Notes: generated from the sequence alone by a model not told the origin. 6,076 bases of DNA from an uncultured Neisseriaceae bacterium (GCA_903891375.1 CAITEL010000242.1:1-6076); one strand, 5' to 3'. Shown: positions 1 to 6,076, numbered from the stretch's first letter. A program made the numbers and translations.

Positions 1-74
1 CCAGGTAGCTCAGTCGGTAGAGCAGAGGATTGAAAATCCTTGTGTCGGCAGTTCGATTCTGCCCCAGGCCACCA
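1..74 (+). tRNA. tRNA-Phe (GAA), lacking its first two bases at the window edge
   Basis: The sequence folds as a cloverleaf. The D stem is GCTC/GAGC (8-11 with 20-23). The anticodon stem is 25-29 with 37-41 around loop TTGAAAA, with anticodon GAA at 32-34, which reads Phe codons UUC/UUU. The T stem is GGCAG/CTGCC (47-51 with 59-63) around TTCGATT, and the 3' end is an encoded A-CCA (71-74). Only five bases of the 5' acceptor strand are visible (1-5), so the two outermost bases lie upstream. Four of the five visible acceptor pairs are Watson-Crick. The middle one (base 3 with base 66, tRNA positions 5:68) is an A-A mismatch, which is unusual. Everything else looks like a functional bacterial tRNA-Phe. 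No clear terminator follows it. Confidence 0.95.
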
Positions 75-105
75 TTTTTATGGGTTATATTATTTTAGTG
101 TTTTA

Positions 106-132
106 TTGAAGTTTATCTGCAATAAACATCAA
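106..132. repeat. imperfect inverted repeat in the tRNA-Phe to xthA spacer
   Basis: TTGA (106-109) and GTTTAT (111-116) pair with ATAAAC (122-127) and TCAA (129-132). This gives ten base pairs interrupted by one A-A mismatch (110/128) around a five-base loop CTGCA. No T-run follows on either strand, so it is not a standard rho-independent terminator. It could be a weak 3' structure for the tRNA transcript, a protein-binding site, or chance in AT-rich DNA. Confidence 0.35.
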
Positions 133-195
133 GATGTTGTAATGCAAAGGTATAGATGAATAACTGTATCAAAAATCAACAAACAATTTCTCCTT

Positions 196-225
196 TTAAC
201 ATCACTTCTATATATTTAATATTCA
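196..225 (+). promoter_or_regulatory. weak candidate promoter for xthA
   Basis: TTAACA (196-201) matches five of six bases of the -35 consensus. Downstream -10 candidates are poor: TAATAT at 217-222 (spacing 15) or TATTCA at 220-225 (spacing 18). Either would give a leader of about 45 bases. The tract is so AT-rich that such matches are expected by chance. Read-through from the tRNA-Phe transcript is an equally good explanation for xthA expression, since no terminator separates them. Confidence 0.25.
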
Positions 226-262
226 ACACATAAACAAATACCAGCTAAATGCCCTAAATCTT

Positions 263-267
263 AAGGA
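263..267 (+). promoter_or_regulatory. ribosome binding site of xthA
   Basis: AAGGA lies seven bases before the ATG at 275, a normal Shine-Dalgarno spacing, and supports that start. The site sits in the loop of a possible 5-bp hairpin (ATCTT 258-262 with AAGAT 270-274), probably too weak to matter. Confidence 0.75.
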
Positions 268-274
268 TAAAGAT

Positions 275-1039
275 ATGAAAATAATTACGGTTAATGTGAA
301 TGGAATTCGTTCGGCGAATAATAAAGGCTTGTTTAAATGGCTGGAGAGCACCAATGCAGATATAATTTGTTTGCAAGAAATTAAAGTTGCAATTGAAGAT
401 ATTCCGAGTGAGCTAATTAATTGGAATGGTTATTATAGCTCTTTTCACCCTGCAGAAAAGAAAGGTTATAGCGGTGTTGCGATATATGCAAAAAAAGAAC
501 CGAAAAATATTATTATAGGATTGGGTAATAAAGAAATAGATGACGAGGGGCGATACTTACAATATGATTTTGAAGATTTTTCAGTAATTTCATTGTATTT
601 GCCATCTGGTTCTTCTGGCCCAGAAAAACAAATCAAAAAATTTAAATTTATGGAATACTATAAACCACTGTTAGAAATGAAACTCACATCTAAGCGTCAT
701 TATGTTATTTGTGGTGATTGGAACATTGCTCATCAACCAATTGATTTAAAAAATTGGAAAGGAAACTTAAAAAACTCTGGGTTTTTACCAGAAGAGCGAG
801 AATGGATAGGTGAATTATTTAACAGTGGGTTTGTGGATTCTTGGCGTAGTTTATATGCAGATGTACCAGGGTACACTTGGTGGTCAAATCGGGGTCAAGC
901 ATACGCTAAAGATGTAGGGTGGAGAATTGATTATCAAATTTGTACCCCAGAGCTTGGTCATAAGATAAAGCATGCTTCAATTTTTAAAGATATTAAATTT
1001 TCCGATCATGCGCCATTAATTGTCGAATATGATATATAA
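275..1039 (+). CDS. xthA: exodeoxyribonuclease III (AP endonuclease, ExoA/Xth family)
   Basis: The product is a 254-residue cytoplasmic Mg-dependent enzyme of the exonuclease-endonuclease-phosphatase superfamily. By family it cleaves DNA 5' of abasic sites in base-excision repair and removes nucleotides or blocking groups from 3' ends. All signature residues are visible: N7 in TVNVNGIR at the N-terminus, E35 in LQEIK (metal ligand), Y108 in SLYLPSG, D148 and N150 in GDWNIAH, D219 in WRIDYQ and D244-H245 in the C-terminal SDHAPL. Length is normal for the family (about 250-270 residues), so it appears intact. The segment from about 195 to 225 (GYTWWSNRGQAY, then GWRIDYQ) is typical of the bacterial ExoIII branch. 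The ATG has a good Shine-Dalgarno sequence, and the protein starts right at the conserved first strand. It is monocistronic here: tRNA-Phe is upstream in the same direction and the convergent queE ends 19 bases beyond its stop. The choice between mainly exonuclease and mainly AP-endonuclease activity cannot be read from sequence. Confidence 0.96.
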   Translation: MKIITVNVNGIRSANNKGLFKWLESTNADIICLQEIKVAIEDIPSELINWNGYYSSFHPAEKKGYSGVAIYAKKEPKNIIIGLGNKEIDDEGRYLQYDFEDFSVISLYLPSGSSGPEKQIKKFKFMEYYKPLLEMKLTSKRHYVICGDWNIAHQPIDLKNWKGNLKNSGFLPEEREWIGELFNSGFVDSWRSLYADVPGYTWWSNRGQAYAKDVGWRIDYQICTPELGHKIKHASIFKDIKFSDHAPLIVEYDI

Positions 1040-1054
1040 TCTGGGTTCTCTTGT

Positions 1055-1079
1055 TAATTATCTAATATTTAGATATTTA
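1055..1079. repeat. AT-rich inverted repeat at the xthA/queE convergent junction
   Basis: TATCTAA (1059-1065) and TTAGATA (1069-1075) form a perfect 7-bp stem with a three-base loop. Three further pairs (1055-1057 with 1077-1079) lie beyond one T-T mismatch. The repeat overlaps the last codons and stop of queE (stop at 1058-1060) and lies 15 bases after the xthA stop. It may act as a weak bidirectional 3'-end structure, but it has almost no G-C pairs and no T-run, so intrinsic termination is doubtful. Confidence 0.4.
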
Positions 1080-1741
1080 TGTACCTGAATACTTAAACGC
1101 CAATTATTAAGCATGGCTTCTTCTATGCATAATTGTGTTGCACCTTGGCTTTGTGATAATGGTTGTAGCCATATAGGTGTATTACTTGGTATTTTAAATT
1201 CAAGAAGAAATTGCTTCAGTTTCTCAATGTCGCTTTTTTTCCCGATAGGCATTTTAATTTCATTGGCGTATTTGACTGCATCTTGCAACACAATCTTACC
1301 ACCAGACATATCAATTTTTGGTGATAGAGTAACCCATGTATTTGGGGTGATTCTTAGTAATTCTGTCCCACTAGTTTCAATCTGAACATCCTTTCCTAAT
1401 TGTTCAAGCTTTTCACATAATGCGGTTAAGTTGTACTGTGCAGGTTCTCCGCCAGTAATAACTATATGTGTAATCTGTGGATAGTTATCTTGAATATACG
1501 TCATTAATTCATCAAGACTAGTGTCAGCCCAATTATTTTTGTCTTGAGTTTTTTGGCTAATTTGAATGAACGATACTTGATTGGCTACATCAAGCTTCCA
1601 TGTATGTTTGGTGTCACACCATCCGCAACCTACCTCACAACCTTGAAGGCGTATAAACACACTTGGAGTTCCAGTAAATGTTGCTTCTCCTTGAAGAGTG
1701 GCGAATATTTCGTTTATTGGGTAGTTTAAATTATTTTCCAT
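1058..1741 (-). CDS. queE: 7-carboxy-7-deazaguanine synthase (radical SAM)
   Basis: QueE converts 6-carboxy-5,6,7,8-tetrahydropterin (CPH4) to 7-carboxy-7-deazaguanine (CDG), the ring contraction in the preQ0/queuosine pathway, using S-adenosylmethionine, a 4Fe-4S cluster and Mg. The 227-residue protein shows the radical-SAM cluster motif as C35, C39 and C42 in GCEVGCGWCDTKHTW, and the SAM-binding GGEP at 97-100. The N-terminal NEIFATLQGEATFTG closely follows E. coli QueE, as do ETSGT near 122-126, the TPNTWVTLSPK stretch near 132-142 and the C-terminal HKYLNIR. This is the E. coli-type QueE (223 residues there), full length. The ATG shares its A with the queD stop (TAATG), and there is only a poor Shine-Dalgarno before it, so translation is probably coupled to queD. 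The partners QueC, QueF and Tgt are not in the window. A QueE role in cell division is known in E. coli, but nothing here tests it. Confidence 0.96.
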   Translation of the reverse strand: MENNLNYPINEIFATLQGEATFTGTPSVFIRLQGCEVGCGWCDTKHTWKLDVANQVSFIQISQKTQDKNNWADTSLDELMTYIQDNYPQITHIVITGGEPAQYNLTALCEKLEQLGKDVQIETSGTELLRITPNTWVTLSPKIDMSGGKIVLQDAVKYANEIKMPIGKKSDIEKLKQFLLEFKIPSNTPIWLQPLSQSQGATQLCIEEAMLNNWRLSIQVHKYLNIR

Positions 1742-2163
1742 TATATCTCACACTCTGCTCTACATTTTGTAGTTTCTTCAACAATGATTTTTGTGACCGT
1801 GATGCCAGAATCAGATAGTAATTTAGGTGCTATTTCAGTTAATAAAAAATGAGCTATATTTTCGGCAGTAGGGTTGTATGTGGTAATTTGGATTGAATTA
1901 TCTAGCTTAATTAGTTCTGTGGCTAATGGGTCTTTATCCCAGATTAGCATCCGATGATCATAATTATCATCTAACCATTGACACAATGTGCTTTTTATGA
2001 TACTAAAATCAATAACCATGCCTAAACTATTTAAACGTCCAGCATTACAAAAAAAGTGTATAATATAGCTATGTCCATGTAAATGTTGGCATTTGCCGTT
2101 ATGACCATAAACTCTGTGTCCAGTATGAATTTCATGTTTACGAATGGCGCTAAATTTAACCAA
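1741..2163 (-). CDS. queD: 6-carboxy-5,6,7,8-tetrahydropterin synthase (QueD/PTPS family)
   Basis: QueD is a cytoplasmic zinc enzyme that turns 7,8-dihydroneopterin triphosphate into CPH4, the substrate of the QueE encoded next in the operon. The 140-residue product carries the zinc ligands H16 (TGHRV), H29 and H31 (HLHGHSY). It also has the likely catalytic C25 before them, the D69-H70 pair (NYDHRML) and the late acid E130 in VEETTKC. The match is to the COG0720 family. It is somewhat longer than E. coli QueD (about 120 residues), with the extra sequence mainly in the middle (WDKDPLATELIKLDNS), as in another QueD subgroup. The start is TTG at 2163-2161. It is the only usual initiator between the upstream in-frame stop and the conserved FSAIRKHEIHTGHRV, and it has GGGG six bases upstream. 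The gene is divergent from clpB and first in the queDE unit. QueD-like proteins can also be PTPS-related folate enzymes, but the queE neighbour settles the role. Confidence 0.93.
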   Translation of the reverse strand: MVKFSAIRKHEIHTGHRVYGHNGKCQHLHGHSYIIHFFCNAGRLNSLGMVIDFSIIKSTLCQWLDDNYDHRMLIWDKDPLATELIKLDNSIQITTYNPTAENIAHFLLTEIAPKLLSDSGITVTKIIVEETTKCRAECEI

Positions 2164-2169
2164 AATATA

Positions 2170-2173
2170 CCCC
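2170..2173 (-). promoter_or_regulatory. ribosome binding site supporting the TTG start of queD
   Basis: On the - strand GGGG stands six bases before the TTG at 2163, flanked as CGGGGT. It is the only G-rich stretch in an otherwise A/T leader and helps choose TTG as the start. Confidence 0.5.
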
Positions 2174-2203
2174 GAGTCTATTTAATAATATTTTAAAATT
2201 GTT

Positions 2204-2230
2204 ATCATAGCTAATTGACAAATGTAACAA
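2204..2230 (-). promoter_or_regulatory. candidate promoter of queDE
   Basis: Read on the - strand, TATGAT (2209-2204) is a five-of-six match to the -10 consensus, and TTGTTA (2230-2225) is a moderate -35. The 15-base spacing is shorter than ideal. Transcription would begin near 2197, giving a leader of about 34 bases. That leader is nearly all A/T, with no preQ1-riboswitch-like fold visible. Confidence 0.35.
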
Positions 2231-2263
2231 CTCCATTTAATTGAGTATTTTATCATATTTAGT

Positions 2264-2284
2264 GATTACTTTTATCGATTACTT
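2264..2284 (+). repeat. direct repeat GATTACTT upstream of clpB
   Basis: Two identical copies of GATTACTT lie at 2264-2271 and 2277-2284, 13 bases start to start. The second runs into the -35 element of the clpB promoter (CTTGAAA begins at 2282). A tandem element overlapping a -35 could be an operator. With only two 8-base copies in AT-rich DNA, chance remains possible. Confidence 0.4.
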
Positions 2285-2312
2285 GAAAATTCTTCTTATG
2301 CTACCATATAAT
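2282..2312 (+). promoter_or_regulatory. clpB promoter with overlapping sigma-32-like and sigma-70-like elements
   Basis: CTTGAAA (2282-2288) is an exact match to the sigma-32 -35 consensus. After 13 bases, TACCATAT (2302-2309) resembles the sigma-32 -10 element (CCCCATnT, with two C mismatches). The same DNA reads as a sigma-70 promoter: TTGAAA (2283-2288), 18 bases, then a perfect TATAAT (2307-2312). Transcription would start near 2319, leaving a leader of about 20 bases with the Shine-Dalgarno in place. Dual basal and heat-induced control suits clpB, a sigma-32 regulon gene in E. coli. The assignment is by motif only. Confidence 0.7.
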
Positions 2313-2327
2313 AACCATGAACCTAAA

Positions 2328-2333
2328 AAGGAG
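2328..2333 (+). promoter_or_regulatory. ribosome binding site that fixes the clpB start at 2341
   Basis: AAGGAG lies seven bases before ATG 2341, a near-ideal Shine-Dalgarno. It lies downstream of the alternative in-frame ATG at 2317 and so could not serve that one. Confidence 0.9.
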
Positions 2334-2340
2334 ATTCAAT

Positions 2341-4908
2341 ATGAGATTTGACAAACTAACCACAAAATTTCAAACAGCCCTGTCGGAAGCTCAGGCACTA
2401 GCTTTAAAAAATGATAATGCATATATAGAGACTACACATTTACTATTAGCGATGATGAATGAGGAAAATTCTACAATTTCTAGTATTTTGGCTAAAGTTG
2501 GCGTTAATGTTATTCCTTTTAAACAAGAGATAAACACACTTATTGAAAAATTACCTAAGGTATCAGGTACTGCTGGAGAGATTTCTATCTCTCGTGAACT
2601 TAATAATTTACTTAACGTTACTGAAAAAATTGCTTTAAAACTGCAAGATGCATATATTGCTTCCGAGTTGTTTTTATTAGCTTGTTTAGAAGATAAAGGT
2701 GAAATTGGCCGATTATTAAAAAGTAAAAACTTGAATGTTAAGGATGTAAATAAAGTTATTATGGATCTAAGAGGGGGTCAAACCATTAATAATCCAGAAA
2801 CCGAGGGGCAACGTGAAGCATTAAAGAAGTACACAGTTGATTTAACCGAGCGTGCAAGAATGGGTAAATTAGATCCAGTGATTGGTCGTGATGATGAAAT
2901 TAGGCGCACCATACAGGTATTACAAAGGCGTACTAAAAATAACCCAGTATTAATAGGTGAACCAGGTGTAGGTAAAACTGCAATTGTTGAGGGATTAGCA
3001 CAAAGAATTATTAATGGTGAAGTTCCAGAGGGGCTTAAAAACAAACGTCTACTTGTATTGGATTTAGCTTCACTTCTTGCAGGAGCTAAATATCGAGGTG
3101 AGTTTGAGGAACGTTTAAAGGCGGTATTGAACGAATTGGCTGAGGATGAAGGTAGTACGATAATTTTTATTGATGAGATGCATACAGTAGTAGGTGCAGG
3201 TAAGGCAGAAGGGGCATTAGATGCTGGAAATATGTTAAAACCAGCATTGGCTCGTGGTGAATTACATTGTATTGGAGCTACAACATTGGATGAATATCGT
3301 AAATATGTTGAAAAAGATCCAGCACTGGAGCGTAGATTTCAAAAAGTTATGGTACAAGAACCAACGGTTGAAGATACTATTGCAATTTTACGTGGCTTAC
3401 AAGAAAAATACGAGATTCATCATGGGGTAGAAATTACTGACCCAGCCATTGTTGCTGCTGCCGAATTATCTAATCGCTATATTACCGATAGATTCTTACC
3501 CGACAAAGCGATTGATTTGATTGATGAGGCGGCTTCAAAAATAAAGATGGAAATTGATTCTAAACCAGAGTCAATGGATAAACTAGAGCGCAGATTAATT
3601 CAATTAAAGATTGAACGTGAGGCGGTAAAAAAAGAAACTGATGAGGCAAGTAAGAAGCGTTTAGAAAATATCGAAGAAGAAATAAACGTATTAGGTAAGG
3701 AGTTTGCAGATTTAGAAGAGATCTGGAAGAGCGAAAAAGCATCAGTACAGGGTACGCAAAGTATTAAAGATGAAATTGATAAATTAAAAACGGAGATTGA
3801 AAACTTTAAACGTCAAGGAAACTGGCAAAAAGCTTCTGAGCTACAATATGGTAATTTACCAGAGTTAGAGTCAAGGTTATCAAGTGCCGAAAAGGTTGGC
3901 ACTAAGAAGTTACATTTATTAAGAACCGAAGTTGGCGCAGAGGAAATCGCCGAAGTAGTATCAAGAGCAACAGGTATCCCTGTGAGTAAAATGCTGGAGG
4001 GTGAACGAGATAAACTACTAAAAATGGAAGAATCCTTGCATAATAGGGTTATTGGCCAAAATGAAGCGGTAACTGCGATAGCGGATGCCATACGTCGTTC
4101 ACGTTCTGGATTATCTGATCCAAATCGTCCTTATGGTTCGTTTTTATTTTTAGGGCCAACAGGTGTGGGTAAAACAGAACTATGTAAAGCATTAGCAAAT
4201 TTTCTATTTGATAGCGAAGATCATTTAATTCGGATTGATATGTCTGAATATATGGAAAAACATAGCGTTTCACGTTTAGTTGGCGCACCTCCAGGATACG
4301 TTGGGTACGAAGAGGGTGGGTACTTAACTGAACAAGTAAGACGTAAACCGTATAGTGTAATATTACTTGATGAGGTAGAAAAGGCTCACCCCGATGTGTT
4401 TAATATTTTATTGCAAGTGTTAGATGATGGACGTCTAACTGACGGTCAGGGAAGAACGGTTGACTTTAGAAATACGGTAGTTGTAATGACTTCTAATATA
4501 GGTAGTAGTCAAATTCAGGCGATGGTAAATAGTCCGTATGCGGAAGTAAAAGCAGTTGTAATGGAAGATTTAAAGGCATATTTTAGGCCAGAGTTTGTTA
4601 ATAGAATTGATGAAATTGTTGTATTCCATGGATTAGATGAAGCACAAATAAGGCAAATAGCTAAAATTCAATTGTTAAAGTTAATTAAACAATTAGGCAA
4701 GTTGGATTTGAGTTTACAAATTGATGACGCTGGAATTGACTTATTAGCTAAGGCTGGCTTTGATCCAGTTTATGGTGCCCGTCCATTAAAGCGTGCAATT
4801 CAACATAGCTTAGAAAACCCATTGGCTAAAGCAATTTTATCTGGTACATACCAAGCAGGGCAAACTATTATGGTTAGTGTGAAAGACGGTGAGCTAGCTT
4901 TTACCTAG
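2341..4908 (+). CDS. clpB: ATP-dependent chaperone ClpB (Hsp104-type disaggregase)
   Basis: ClpB is a cytoplasmic hexameric AAA+ machine that, with DnaK, threads polypeptides out of aggregates after heat stress. The product is 855 residues, against 857 in E. coli. An N-terminal double Clp repeat (about 1-145) is followed by NBD1 with Walker A GEPGVGKT (206-213, K212), pore-loop Y251, Walker B D278-E279 and arginine fingers R331/R332. The coiled-coil M domain spans about 405-525. NBD2 has Walker A GPTGVGKT (605-612, K611), pore-loop Y653 in GYVGY, Walker B D677-E678, R755 in FVNRID and sensor-2 GARPLKR (812-818). There is no ClpP-binding IGF/L loop insertion that I can see, which separates it from ClpA/ClpC. 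ATG 2341 is preferred over the in-frame ATG 2317: it has the Shine-Dalgarno, begins at the family's usual MRFDKLT, and the predicted transcript would start too late for 2317. Its own heat-shock-like promoter makes it monocistronic. It converges on the DUF45 gene, with 18 bases between the stops. Confidence 0.98.
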   Translation: MRFDKLTTKFQTALSEAQALALKNDNAYIETTHLLLAMMNEENSTISSILAKVGVNVIPFKQEINTLIEKLPKVSGTAGEISISRELNNLLNVTEKIALKLQDAYIASELFLLACLEDKGEIGRLLKSKNLNVKDVNKVIMDLRGGQTINNPETEGQREALKKYTVDLTERARMGKLDPVIGRDDEIRRTIQVLQRRTKNNPVLIGEPGVGKTAIVEGLAQRIINGEVPEGLKNKRLLVLDLASLLAGAKYRGEFEERLKAVLNELAEDEGSTIIFIDEMHTVVGAGKAEGALDAGNMLKPALARGELHCIGATTLDEYRKYVEKDPALERRFQKVMVQEPTVEDTIAILRGLQEKYEIHHGVEITDPAIVAAAELSNRYITDRFLPDKAIDLIDEAASKIKMEIDSKPESMDKLERRLIQLKIEREAVKKETDEASKKRLENIEEEINVLGKEFADLEEIWKSEKASVQGTQSIKDEIDKLKTEIENFKRQGNWQKASELQYGNLPELESRLSSAEKVGTKKLHLLRTEVGAEEIAEVVSRATGIPVSKMLEGERDKLLKMEESLHNRVIGQNEAVTAIADAIRRSRSGLSDPNRPYGSFLFLGPTGVGKTELCKALANFLFDSEDHLIRIDMSEYMEKHSVSRLVGAPPGYVGYEEGGYLTEQVRRKPYSVILLDEVEKAHPDVFNILLQVLDDGRLTDGQGRTVDFRNTVVVMTSNIGSSQIQAMVNSPYAEVKAVVMEDLKAYFRPEFVNRIDEIVVFHGLDEAQIRQIAKIQLLKLIKQLGKLDLSLQIDDAGIDLLAKAGFDPVYGARPLKRAIQHSLENPLAKAILSGTYQAGQTIMVSVKDGELAFT

Positions 4909-4926
4909 TACATGTTACCAATTTGT

Positions 4927-5583
4927 TTACACTAGCATTGCTTTTCTGTGTTTCCAATCAGGCATGTAGGTTGCGATATAATTATAAAATTTCTTATCGT
5001 GATTATAATGGGTGAGATGTGCGAGTTCATGTAATATTACGTATTCAATCCCTAAAATATCTTTTTTTATTAAATCCAAGTTTAGATTAATATAAGATTT
5101 TTTAGGGTTGCATGATCCCCAGCGAGTTTTCATGCGACGGATTGTAACTTTATTTACTGATTTATTTACGATTTTAGTGTATTTTTTCATGATTTGGCCA
5201 AAATGGTATATCGCTTTTTCCTTGTACCATGTATCAATTAAATGATGTTTTTTCTTTAAATCCGTAGTATTTTGCAAGGTAATATTTAAGTAACCGTCAG
5301 TAGATAGTTCAATGAATTCAGTGTTACCTTCATGTATTTTAAGACGATAATTACGCCCTAGATAACAAAAATCCTCACCACTGATTAATTCAGATATAGG
5401 CTTAATATTCTGTTTAAAGAAATCAATTTTTTGTTGAATCCATTCGGTACGTTTATGTAGAATGCTTGATATTGTGGTATTTGCAGTTCCAAATGGTACG
5501 GTTAGAATAACCTCTAAGCTAGGTTTAACTTTTAGGTTTATATTTTTAACTTTTTTATGAATGATCTGTATGTTATGAAGCAT
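4927..5583 (-). CDS. YgjP-like zinc metalloprotease (DUF45, SprT/M48-like), linked to hsdR
   Basis: This 218-residue protein has the DUF45/YgjP layout. A beta-rich N-terminal half includes YLGRNY near 74-79, then come MKTRWGSC (151-158) and the zinc site HELAH (185-189, with H185 and H189 as ligands and E186 as the general base). A following NH pair (N194-H195) likely supplies the third ligand, and the C-terminal W..RK motif (W210, R213, K214) is present. There is no signal peptide or membrane segment, so it is probably cytoplasmic. The zincin fold predicts a peptidase, but the substrate of this family is not known to me. The ATG overlaps the end of the upstream gene by 11 bases and has only a weak AGG upstream, so translational coupling is likely. 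Genes of this family recur beside type I restriction subunits, in line with the neighbour here. All catalytic residues are intact. Confidence 0.88.
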   Translation of the reverse strand: MLHNIQIIHKKVKNINLKVKPSLEVILTVPFGTANTTISSILHKRTEWIQQKIDFFKQNIKPISELISGEDFCYLGRNYRLKIHEGNTEFIELSTDGYLNITLQNTTDLKKKHHLIDTWYKEKAIYHFGQIMKKYTKIVNKSVNKVTIRRMKTRWGSCNPKKSYINLNLDLIKKDILGIEYVILHELAHLTHYNHDKKFYNYIATYMPDWKHRKAMLV

Positions 5584-6076
5584 AATTGTTGATACCTATA
5601 GAATGAATTCGTGAGATTGTGTTTGTAATGCAAGGAATAGTTAATTTAAATTTTTGTTCAATGGTATAGAAAATATCATCAATTTCTTGTTCCAGTTGTT
5701 TATGAATATCTACATTGTGTTGCCAGTCGGGTTTTTTAGCTACACGTTTAAATAATGAATCTATTTGTAGAATAACGTGTATAAATTCCTCTTGAGGTAA
5801 TCCTGTTATTTGCATATCTGATAAATTATCAAACAGTGCTTTTGCGCAACTACTATGATTAAGCTCATTAGGATATGTTTGTTCGGTATCCATTTTCTTA
5901 GCTGTGAGTATTGTTCGTACATCGTGAGCATGTTTTAGCTTTTCTTCATCACTCATTCGTCCTTCTTGGTATGCAATTAAAATATCTTCTATTTTTTTTG
6001 ATAAATTATCATAAAAAGCAGGGTTTTTTTCCCAATTTTCCGTAATGGTTTTTGCTGTTGCGCTCAATATGGTATC
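5573..6076 (-). CDS. hsdR: type I restriction endonuclease subunit R, C-terminal part (runs off the right edge)
   Basis: The frame is open to the window edge, three codons beyond a TTG at 6067 that is unlikely to be a true start, so at least 167 C-terminal residues of a longer protein are visible. The stretch around ITENWEKNPAFYDNLSKKI followed by EDILIAYQEGRMSDEE matches the helical C-terminal region of HsdR, the nuclease/translocase subunit of type I restriction-modification. So does the late KPDWQHNVDIHKQLEQEIDD. In HsdR this region follows the nuclease and helicase motor domains and contacts the rest of the complex, so no catalytic motif is expected here. The stop overlaps the start of the DUF45 gene by 11 bases (stop at 5575-5573, ATG at 5583), so the two are co-transcribed. 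hsdM and hsdS are not in the window. The assignment rests on recognising the conserved C-terminal pattern. The middle of the visible part (about 55-95) is poorly conserved. The gene's 5' integrity cannot be judged. Confidence 0.8.
   Translation of the reverse strand, partial: DTILSATAKTITENWEKNPAFYDNLSKKIEDILIAYQEGRMSDEEKLKHAHDVRTILTAKKMDTEQTYPNELNHSSCAKALFDNLSDMQITGLPQEEFIHVILQIDSLFKRVAKKPDWQHNVDIHKQLEQEIDDIFYTIEQKFKLTIPCITNTISRIHSIGINNYAS

Noticed and set aside
1..274. Integration site of a mobile element at the tRNA-Phe 3' end
   Set aside because: No integrase and no repeated copy of the tRNA 3' end is present in the window. xthA, a core gene, follows directly.
1113..1385. Open frame antisense to queE
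   Set aside because: No recognisable domain or ribosome binding site, and it lies wholly inside a well-supported gene. The same applies to antisense frames inside clpB (2778-3044, 3560-3742, 3813-4091, 4049-4288) and at 1544-1729.
1058..1741. NrdG- or PflA-type activating enzyme instead of QueE
   Set aside because: The LQGE start, the TKHTW after the cysteine motif and the HKYLNIR end are QueE signatures, and queD is the neighbour.
2164..2200. Possible preQ1 riboswitch in the queD leader
   Set aside because: The leader is almost entirely A/T, has no G-C stem with an A-rich tail able to form the preQ1 pseudoknot, and is only about 34 bases from the likely start.
2215..2220. Perfect TTGACA on the + strand as a second clpB promoter
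   Set aside because: No -10 better than TTTAAT or TAATTG occurs at 15-17 bases. The promoter at 2282-2312 is far better.
2761..2763. Internal start at Met141 giving a short ClpB lacking its N-domain, as in E. coli
   Set aside because: The nearest AAGGA (2740-2744) is 16 bases away, too far for a good Shine-Dalgarno. The linker position is suggestive, but the signal is not there.
4894..4936. GCTAG/CTAGC pair around the clpB and DUF45 stops as a terminator
   Set aside because: Five pairs enclosing more than 30 bases of unstructured sequence. The weak TTTT after it is not directly adjacent.
5573..6067. A complete small protein of 164 residues starting at TTG 6067
   Set aside because: The frame stays open to the window edge, no Shine-Dalgarno is near, and the sequence matches the C-terminus of HsdR, not a free-standing protein.

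Overview
This is an AT-rich chromosomal window (roughly one third G+C by eye). It looks like a low-GC beta- or gammaproteobacterium. The evidence is an encoded-CCA tRNA-Phe, an ExoIII-family nuclease, a QueE and ClpB that align residue for residue with their E. coli counterparts, and a clpB promoter resembling the proteobacterial sigma-32 consensus. The tRNA-Phe body and the ExoIII style feel betaproteobacterial, but that lean is an impression, not a proof.

Layout, left to right. (1) The 3' part of a tRNA-Phe gene runs off the left edge. (2) A ~200-base AT-rich spacer leads into xthA (exodeoxyribonuclease III), on the + strand. (3) Convergent to xthA is a two-gene queuosine unit on the - strand, queD then queE, joined by a TAATG stop/start overlap. 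(4) A divergent intergenic region of ~180 bases carries the queD leader and a well-formed clpB promoter in which sigma-70-like and sigma-32-like elements overlap. (5) clpB, on the + strand, encodes a full-length 855-residue disaggregase. (6) Convergent to clpB, on the - strand, are a YgjP/DUF45-type zinc metalloprotease and, overlapping its start by 11 bases, the 3' end of a large gene leaving the window at the right. That end reads as the C-terminus of a type I restriction endonuclease subunit (HsdR).

How the genes relate. Most of the window is housekeeping: DNA base-excision repair (XthA), the CPH4 and CDG steps of preQ0/queuosine synthesis (QueD, QueE) and protein disaggregation (ClpB). 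The accessory part is at the right edge, where a DUF45 protease is apparently translationally coupled to hsdR. This is the most likely edge of a defence locus and the place to extend the sequence. I see no insertion sequence, CRISPR array, riboswitch or clear rho-independent terminator.
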